Shown here: positions 61,496 through 64,000 of the stretch, in pieces
Layout of the letters: each line of letters begins with the position of its first letter
How positions within the stretch are numbered: position 1 is the first letter of the stretch
NCBI GenBank assembly: GCA_020226215.1
Contig: CM035236.1
Location: 46,251,057-46,315,056, forward strand
Source of the DNA: Sindora glabra
Taxonomy: Eukaryota; Streptophyta; Magnoliopsida; Fabales; Fabaceae
DNA: 64,000 nt
Reading direction: 5' to 3'
Notes under the pieces: model-generated
What the model saw: only the letters and a program-made list of their open reading frames with translations
Told to the model about the DNA's origin: nothing
Databases searched by the model: none
Made by a program: the position numbers and the translations under genes

Positions 61496-62897
61496 TGATA
61501 AATGCACAATTGCACTTAAATTTTATATGTTTCATCACTTATTTACTTAGTATCTTGTGCAAATTAATTGAAAATAGGTACTTAAATGCTTGATATTTTG
61601 TTTTCAGGTTTTGTAGTGACTCATTTAAGTATTAGAGAAGGATCCAAAGCCAAAACCATGCAATTTATGGAGAATCAAAGCAAACTCGCTCATCTGACAA
61701 AGAACACGGAGTATAGGAACCCTGTGTGGAAGGCCGTGTATCTTTCTGGAATGTTTCAAAGCTTCACAAAGCTGCTCGCAAAAGAACACGGGGTAAAATA
61801 CGGGACGTGTCATACCCCGTGTACCATACTGCCTGACCCTTCTTAAGTAGACACGAGGAGTGTCATACCCCATGTATCATGCTGCCCAACTTTTGTAGAG
61901 AAACACGGGGTACAACACGGGCCGTGTCGCACCCCGTGTACATTTTCCATATAAGTTTTATGCAAAGAATCACAAAGGGGAGAGAGGGAGAACTGAAAAT
62001 TAAAAGAGAAGCCATCAATAGAAACCCTAGGAGAGACCCAAAGTCACTAAGGGCGACTGCTAGCCTTGGATTCAAGCAAATGATTAAAGATTCAAGCAAG
62101 GAATTTGTAGAGCTTCATGACTAGTTTGATTCCCCTCTCTGTTTTCTGGTTTTCTACTGGTTGTGTAATGAACTCACACTAAACCCTAGTGCTCAACTGG
62201 GATAAACTTGTTCATGAATTTATGGATTTGATTTTTATATAATTTAGCTAGATTTACTGTTGATTTATGATTTAATTATGTTGTTTTGTATTTCAACAAT
62301 CTAATACTTTCGGAATATTGGATTTGTGTAAAGGATTAGTTGGTTCTAGGTTGGAATGACCAATTAATTAATCAGACCTTGCATAATCATTGGGAATCTC
62401 CATTAGACTTAGGAATTAAGCTAATTGGATTCTTTTGCACAGGATAAAATGTCTAAAATTGGATTCTCAAGCAATGTTAATGCAACCTAGATGAGTAATT
62501 ACTAGAGAAATTCTGGGCACTTTATCTATTGGTTAGTAGCTAGTAGCCAGTAGCCTTGCAATGAGGTATAGCTTATTTTTGGTAATCTAGCAATCTAAAT
62601 TAATAGTAAACCGAGTTAGAGGATTATCTTCATTCCATAATGAAATGCACAAGGAAACCCTAAGGCTGAGTACACTTCCATCTCATATGAATTAAATCTT
62701 CACCTAATCCACACTAGTTCCATTTGTTTCCTTTTTGATAACTAAGCTTTGTTTTGCATTTTACCCTAAATTCTCAATATCAATCGGTCTACCTAGATAA
62801 TTTACCTTGAAATTCAATTAGTATTCAACACTCAATTCCTGTGGAGACGATATCTTTTATACTATAACTCAACCCGTGCACTTGCGAGATCACGTCA
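61496..62897 (+). repeat. 3' LTR of the Athila element (1402 bp)
   Basis: Begins TGATAAATGCACAATTGC and ends GAGATCACGTCA. Palindromes at 61783-61824, 61850-61880 and 61902-61942 are better preserved than in the 5' LTR; for example it keeps ACACGGGCCGTGT where the 5' copy has ACACAGGCTATGT. A 10-base duplication (AGTAGCCAGTAGCC region, about 62540) is absent from the 5' copy. Confidence 0.95.
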
Positions 62898-62902
62898 ATA
62901 AC
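62898..62902. other. Target-site duplication, right copy (ATAAC)
   Basis: Immediately follows the CA end of the 3' LTR and matches 50167-50171. Confidence 0.9.
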
Positions 62903-63070
62903 AAGTGCTCTATAATTCTTCAAAGGAAGAGACAAATTGTTAGTAATGAGAATAAAGAAGATCTAGCCACTAATCTTAAAGACATACCTTGTTTCTTAGT
63001 GGGACTAACTTCTATTATTTATATACAACATTTGGAGGAGTTTTATGTGCATCAAGATTATGGAGACAGG
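62903..63070 (+). other. Exon-like block on the far side of the Athila insertion
   Basis: A plus-strand frame reads SIILQRKRQIVSNENKED, then IPCFLVGLTSIIYIQHLEEF and a YGDR just before a donor-like CAG/GTATG at 63068. On the left of the insertion (50104-50166) an acceptor-like CCTTAG precedes sequence that continues in the same frame through the ATAAC site, though with two stops. This hints at a decayed plus-strand exon interrupted by the retrotransposon. I do not recognise the family, and on the left the minus strand is TNP2-like, so the assignment is uncertain. Confidence 0.3.
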
Positions 63071-64000
63071 TATGAATTAATGATCCTTTCAAATTAATTT
63101 CCTATACCACAAGTTTAAGGTACTAATGTCCTTTATTTTTTCAAGTCATGTTTATATACACAATTGCTTGCCTTTTACTTTATATAGTACGTTGAAATAT
63201 TTAAATAATGTAAGTCTCATTTGAAAGATGCACATCAGCAATGAATTAAACATCCTTAAAGGAATGATATCCATAAAAAATTAGAAGGTAATTTTTCTTG
63301 CATCATAATAAACCTTTTCTTTATAATTATTATAACATTCAAATTTTCATTGCTTACTTTGTTTCCTTGTAGTTTGAAAAAGCTCTGGACATAAGCCATT
63401 TAGTAATGTAAATTATTAGGTATTCCTTGATCTAATATCCAAATTATATAAAATTAATGTGAAGGAAAAACAACGCTATTCTATCTTGTATGTGTTGAAT
63501 TTAGGATTCTGTACTAAAATTAAGATAAAATGTACATTATTTTTTATTCAATATGGGGTATATATATACTATAAAGTTGTAGTATTATTGTTTTAAAAGC
63601 TTTAGATGTATTTCAAGTTGAAAGTAATGAAATAAGAAATGTCATAAGACGTTATACAAAATGGGAAGAGTGTAAGAAACAAGTTTCTTTTCTTTTCTTT
63701 TTTTTTTTTAGGTCTAGGAAGGAACGTAATACAACATTGGTTATATGGATTACTGAAGAAAAAGATTAAATTAATAGTTACAATAATGATAGTTAATAAA
63801 ATAACCTAATATTAAATTATAATTTTTAATGATAGTTATAAAAATAAAACTAACTCATTAAATGTGATCGATTACGGAATAATGTGATTTACAAGATATG
63901 ATGATAATTTATATGTTAGGGAAACAACATAATATTATTTTTCTACAACAATTTTATAAATAATGTTATAAGTATTTACTACAATGGTCAATAAAATAAT
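63071..64000. other. A+T-rich flank, nothing recognised
   Basis: No coding frame or repeat boundary is visible to the window end, apart from a TTTTCTTTTC pyrimidine run at about 63685-63711. Confidence 0.6.

Larger units (their letters stand above)
50172..62897 (+). mobile_element. Full-length Athila-type Ty3/gypsy retrotransposon, mutated
   Basis: The structure is complete over 12726 bp: 5' LTR, tRNA-Asp primer site, gag, protease, RT, RNase H, integrase, a long spacer, an env-like ORF, a polypurine tract and 3' LTR, flanked by ATAAC. RT before integrase places it in Ty3/gypsy. The protein motifs, tRNA-Asp primer, env-like ORF and size place it in the Athila lineage. All ORFs carry stops or frame changes, so it depends on others or is dead. 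It is inserted in the CACTA-related locus. The LTRs have diverged visibly, so the insertion is not recent. Confidence 0.95.

Overview
This window looks like nuclear DNA from a flowering plant, most likely a eudicot. It is very A+T-rich, it has a protein gene split by introns with canonical GT...AG junctions, and its repeats are plant-type: Ty1/copia, Athila-like Ty3/gypsy, CACTA (En/Spm), hAT-type MITE and a LINE. I cannot name the species. There are no bacterial operons and no CRISPR array, and I recognised no tRNA or rRNA gene.

Only one gene appears intact. It has eight exons (24665-29595, + strand) and encodes a 519-residue amino acid/GABA permease of the BAT1/GABP family.

Layout. 1-4980: decayed copia element, split inside its RNase H domain by a 1.66-kb non-coding insert (2803-4466). 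5062-7563: decayed gag and leader of an Athila/Tat-type gypsy element on the minus strand, with probable LTR sequence beyond it to about 9.15 kb. 9.6-24.6 kb: A+T-rich intergenic DNA holding an exon-like fragment (13.0 kb), a probable minus-strand LTR (about 14.6-17.85 kb), microsatellites, a MITE candidate and a short tandem duplication. 24.66-29.6 kb: the permease gene. 31.15-36.27 kb, minus strand: remains of an unidentified Asn/Gln-rich gene. Its most striking part is about 14 degenerate copies of a 45-residue repeat, with further exon-like blocks upstream and a 396-bp MITE inside the array. 39.7-44.1 kb: three related copies of a 0.55-0.79-kb non-coding repeat, one split by a 5'-truncated LINE. 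46.6-50.17 kb: arm of a decayed minus-strand CACTA transposon, with hairpin-rich subterminal DNA, a Gln-rich accessory ORF and the C-terminal part of a TNP2-like transposase. 50172-62897: a complete but mutated 12.7-kb Athila-type retrotransposon (5' LTR, tRNA-Asp primer site, gag, protease, RT, RNase H, integrase, env-like ORF, polypurine tract, 3' LTR), flanked by the 5-bp duplication ATAAC. 62.9-64 kb: the far side of the disrupted locus, then A+T-rich DNA.

The transposon genes do not work together now: they are nested, successively decayed insertions. In several of them many premature stops fall where relatives carry Gln or Trp codons, and primer-site and LTR differences are almost all transitions. 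This is the pattern expected from deamination of methylated cytosine in silenced plant repeats. The least familiar item is the 45-residue tandem-repeat pseudogene. The second is a family of CG-rich palindromes shared by the Athila LTRs and the spacer between its integrase and env-like ORF.
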